Part shown: one piece after another, positions 13,579 through 15,852 of the stretch
Layout of the letters: every line of letters begins with the position of its first letter
Position numbering within the stretch: position 1 is the first letter of the stretch
Assembly (NCBI GenBank): GCA_031411235.1
Contig: JANOAR010000156.1
Span: 1-15,852 of the forward strand
DNA: 15,852 nt
From: JANOAR01 sp031411235
GTDB lineage: Bacteria; Verrucomicrobiota; Verrucomicrobiia; Verrucomicrobiales; Verrucomicrobiaceae
Direction of reading: 5' to 3'
Position numbers and translations under genes: made by a program
Notes under the pieces: generated by a model
Seen by the model: the letters and a program-made list of their open reading frames with translations, nothing else
Told to the model about the DNA's origin: nothing
The model's database searches: none

Positions 13579-14229
13579 TCAGTGCGCATTCCGATACGCC
13601 ACGATGCCCTGTGCGATGCCTTCGGCGATACGCGCCCGGAACTCGCCCGTCATCATCCGCGAGCGCTCGGTTGGATTGCTCACAAAGCCACACTCGATCA
13701 GCACTGCTGGGTTTTTCGTCGTGTTGCGGATCACATGGAAATTGGCGTGCTTCACGCCTCGGTTGGTCATCCGCGTCCGCTGCACCAGATACGCCTGGAT
13801 GTAGGCCGCCAGCGAATAACTACCGGTGAAGTGGTAGTAGGCCTCCACGCCGCTTGGCCCGCCCTTTCGGGTATCGTTGTAGTGCAGGCTGACGAAGATC
13901 GCATTGCCGTAGCGATTGCCTATCTCTGCGCGCCCTGGCAGCGTGACGAAGCTATCCGTGGAGCGCGTCATCACCACGCGCAGGCCTTGTTTTTTCAGCA
14001 ATGCTTCGACGCGGCGAGCCGTGTCGAGAGCCAGATGCTTCTCGAACACATAACCGATGGATGCCCCGCGATCATGCCCGCCATGCCCAGCGTCCAGCAC
14101 CACTGTGTCAAAGGCTTGCGCACCCATTGGCAGAGCCAAGCCAGAGCAAACGATGAGCAGGCATGAAAGGAGACGCACGAGCGACCCAAAGCGAGACGAA
14201 GAAAGGAGGGGAGGCGATGAAGCTGCCAT
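13579..14229 (-). CDS. N-acetylmuramoyl-L-alanine amidase (Amidase_3)
   Basis: This 216-residue exported zinc amidase cleaves the bond between MurNAc and L-Ala in peptidoglycan. The zinc/catalytic set is complete: His49 in VVLDAGHGGHDRG, Glu63 in FEKHLALD, His116 in FVSLHYND, and Glu179 in VLIECGFVSN. The start at 14229 gives a basic-hydrophobic signal (SLVRLLSCLLIVCSGLALPM ending GAQA|FD). ATG 14304 would add 25 residues in front of it. There is no cell-wall-binding or AMIN domain, so it is a catalytic-domain-only form related to AmiA/AmiC/CwlD. It is followed 14 nt later by nnr, implying cotranscription. Confidence 0.92.
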   Translation of the reverse strand: MAASSPPLLSSSRFGSLVRLLSCLLIVCSGLALPMGAQAFDTVVLDAGHGGHDRGASIGYVFEKHLALDTARRVEALLKKQGLRVVMTRSTDSFVTLPGRAEIGNRYGNAIFVSLHYNDTRKGGPSGVEAYYHFTGSYSLAAYIQAYLVQRTRMTNRGVKHANFHVIRNTTKNPAVLIECGFVSNPTERSRMMTGEFRARIAEGIAQGIVAYRNAH

Positions 14230-14336
14230 AATGCTCAAAAATAGTGCGTAAATTCGGGATTGCGATTCTACCCATTGGTAGCCCTTAGCCAGTGCTGGGG
14301 TCAAGCGCTTTAGCCCGAACGCCGTGATTCAGCAAA

Positions 14337-14349
14337 GGTCTGTGAGACC
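14337..14349 (-). terminator. Small hairpin after the sulfatase gene
   Basis: GGTCTGTGAGACC forms a 5-bp stem with a GTG loop, 7 nt past the sulfatase stop. On the sulfatase strand it is followed by TTTGCTG, so the T run is short. It may be a weak terminator. The 127-nt gap to the amidase start (14230-14356) shows nothing else. Confidence 0.35.
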
Positions 14350-14356
14350 GCAAAGA

Positions 14357-15754
14357 CTACGGCTTCTTCTTTGCCTTGCCTTTGCCACGTCCAGCTTTTG
14401 CGGCTTGGCCCCAGGTGGGTTCGACCAGCTCGGCATTCCACGCCTGCCAAAGGCTGGTGAGTTCCTTCAACTTCTCGGACTGGGCAGCAGCGAGGTTGTT
14501 TTTTTCACCAATGTCTTGAGCGAGGTTATAGAGCGCAAGACCTTCGGTTCCGGGCTTGCTGAGGGCGTCGCCTTCCATACCTCGGCCCTTGACGATTTTC
14601 CAATCGCCATGACGCAGGGCCATCTGGTCGCCGAAGCGCCAGTACAGCGATGGATGCGGAGCGGCTTTTTTTTCGCCACTAGCATAGGGCAGCAGATTCA
14701 CGCCATCGAGTTTCCAGGCAGGCTCCAGGGGGACGCCAGCAGCAGCCAGGGCCGTGGGATGGATGTCGAGTTGGATAACGGGGCGATCATCAACTTGGCC
14801 AGCGGGGATGCGGCCTTTCCATTGCGCCATGAACGGCACGCGCACGCCGCCCTCCCAGGTCTCGGATTTAAAACCACGCAGGGGGCCATTGCCGCTCGTG
14901 GTCTGTGGTGTAGGGCCACCGTTATCGCTGAAGAAGACGACCAAGGTATTCTCTTCCTGTCTGAGGGTGCGCACCTTGTCGAGCACCGTGCCGACGCCAT
15001 CGTCCATGGCCGAGAGCATGGCGGCGAAGTGCTTGCGCTTGGTATCGGCAATGCTGCTGAATCGGCTCAAGTATTTATCCGTCGCTTGCATCGGCGAGTG
15101 GACGGCATTGAAGGCCAGGTAAAGGAACCAGGGCTTATCTTTACTGCGGTCGATGAAGCTCACGGCTTCACTGGTGAACTGCTCGGTGGTATAAGTGATG
15201 GCGGGCACGGGTTCGGTGCCTTTGAGAATCGGATTGGAGGCGTCTTCCTGGGCGTCGAGGTAGCTATGGGCACCGCCGAGGAAGCCGTAAAAGTAGTCGA
15301 AGCCACGCTTCAAGGGATGAAATTCAGGCTTGTAGCCGAGGTGGGATTTACCAATCCAAGCCGTGGTGTAGTCCGCTGTTTTCAAGCGATTCGCAAGCGT
15401 CGTCTCCTTCAGCGAGAGGCCAAAGTTATCCGCAGCAGCCTTGGCAGGGCCGGGATTAAATTCATGTCCAAAGCGCTGTTGATAGCGACCCGTCATGAAC
15501 CCTGCACGCGTGGGGCTGCAATAAGGTCCGCTGACGTAACCACTGGTGAAGCGCACGCCATTCGCAGCGATGCTGTCGATGTGTGGCGTGGGGATTTCTT
15601 TGGTGAAGCCTTGGCAACCCAACTCGCCCCAGCCGAGATCATCGGCGAGGATGACGAGGATGTTGGGCTTGCCCTGCGCGGCCATGACTGGCGGCGCAAG
15701 CAGGGCAAGGGCGATAAAAAGCGACGAGGCAGTGGGAAGAAGACGGTGTGTCAT
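14357..15754 (-). CDS. Secreted formylglycine-dependent sulfatase (arylsulfatase family)
   Basis: This 465-residue protein has a signal peptide (SSLFIALALLAPPVMA|AQ). It is a type I sulfatase: metal-binding Asp38-Asp39 in VILADDLGWGELG, the sulfatase motif C79-S-P-T-R83 in PYCSPTRAGFMTGR (Cys79 is converted to formylglycine by a maturase not in this window), Lys136 and His138 in GKSHLG (usual form GKWHLG), His219 in NAVHSP, and Asp277-Asn278 in FFSDNGGPT. It removes sulfate esters, probably from polysaccharides given its export and the abundance of such enzymes in this phylum. The C-terminal tail is Gly/Lys/Arg-rich (from about 453). It faces the carbohydrate locus but lies over 3 kb away behind housekeeping genes, so a functional link is only possible. 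Confidence 0.93.
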   Translation of the reverse strand: MTHRLLPTASSLFIALALLAPPVMAAQGKPNILVILADDLGWGELGCQGFTKEIPTPHIDSIAANGVRFTSGYVSGPYCSPTRAGFMTGRYQQRFGHEFNPGPAKAAADNFGLSLKETTLANRLKTADYTTAWIGKSHLGYKPEFHPLKRGFDYFYGFLGGAHSYLDAQEDASNPILKGTEPVPAITYTTEQFTSEAVSFIDRSKDKPWFLYLAFNAVHSPMQATDKYLSRFSSIADTKRKHFAAMLSAMDDGVGTVLDKVRTLRQEENTLVVFFSDNGGPTPQTTSGNGPLRGFKSETWEGGVRVPFMAQWKGRIPAGQVDDRPVIQLDIHPTALAAAGVPLEPAWKLDGVNLLPYASGEKKAAPHPSLYWRFGDQMALRHGDWKIVKGRGMEGDALSKPGTEGLALYNLAQDIGEKNNLAAAQSEKLKELTSLWQAWNAELVEPTWGQAAKAGRGKGKAKKKP

Positions 15755-15802
15755 GCCCCCCGGAAACGCAGAGGATGGGCAGACATTTCAGCGTTTGGAA
15801 AA

Positions 15803-15838
15803 GGGAGCGCGGGGCTCCGACCCCGCAGCGCTATTCCC
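15803..15838. repeat. Stable GC-rich hairpin at the right edge
   Basis: GCGGGG (15809-15814), loop CTCCGA, CCCCGC (15821-15826) forms a perfect 6-bp stem, with an outer GGGA (15803-15806) and TCCC (15835-15838) that can also pair. It lies about 50 nt upstream of the sulfatase start. It could be the terminator of a gene beyond the edge or a dispersed intergenic repeat. There is no T run. Confidence 0.5.
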
Positions 15839-15852
15839 TCGCGGTGAAGCTA

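Noticed and set aside
13565..13693. Extended Nnr start at 13693
   Set aside because: It would overlap the amidase gene on the same strand by 115 nt and adds an Arg-rich leader with no resemblance to the family.
14324..15847. 507-codon open frame on the plus strand opposite the sulfatase
   Set aside because: It lies entirely antisense to a sulfatase with all catalytic motifs; its translation has no recognisable domain, and such long shadows are expected with GC-rich codon use.
1..15852. tRNA, rRNA or CRISPR loci
   Set aside because: I saw no cloverleaf with a TTCGA-type arm and acceptor stem, no rRNA-like sequence and no regular direct-repeat array; the TTCGA matches at 11175-11300 belong to palindromes.

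Overview
The window reads as a GC-rich chromosome segment from the Planctomycetes/Verrucomicrobia group, most likely a verrucomicrobium. This rests on gene content and style: secreted FG-GAP/VCBS proteins beside a BNR 'sialidase-like' protein and a fucose-isomerase-like protein, a formylglycine-type sulfatase, a two-domain Nnr, and genes that mostly start without a Shine-Dalgarno sequence. The assignment is inference; there is no rRNA or other phylogenetic marker here.

Left edge (1-974): the last 40 codons of an ISL3-family transposase, then a leftward toxin-antitoxin-like pair (AbrB-like antitoxin, then PIN toxin). Centre (1027-11162, all rightward): a carbohydrate-use locus. Its order is a secreted FG-GAP protein, a GntR/FCD regulator, a DapA/NanA-family aldolase, a second secreted FG-GAP protein, an MFS transporter, a secreted BNR-propeller protein and an L-fucose-isomerase-like enzyme. 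The last four are tightly packed (gaps of 1, 36 and 22 nt). The likely logic is that secreted propellers bind or process a glycan, the MFS carrier imports an acidic or deoxy sugar, and the isomerase and pyruvate-type lyase feed it to central metabolism under GntR control. The substrate is unknown. A NanA-type sialic acid route is possible, but no nanK, nanE or nagA/nagB is present.

Right part (11303-15754, all leftward): sulfatase, N-acetylmuramoyl-L-alanine amidase, bifunctional NAD(P)HX repair enzyme and TrmO. Between the two convergent blocks lies a 131-bp element bounded by near-perfect inverted repeats.

The most unusual structural signal is a 71-bp direct repeat (66/71 identical). It spans the 3' end of the first FG-GAP gene (2913-2983) and recurs exactly over the start of the second FG-GAP gene (5218-5288). 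The copies bracket a 2.2-kb segment carrying gntR and the aldolase gene. In the second copy the reading frame of the first gene's tail is still open and ends in an ATGA overlap with the next gene's start. This suggests the two FG-GAP genes were once directly adjacent and translationally coupled, and that the regulator-aldolase cassette was placed between them later. A perfect 10-bp palindrome, TGGTATACCA, just before gntR contains the GGTATA hexamer known from NanR operators. A further GGTATA lies upstream of the second FG-GAP gene.
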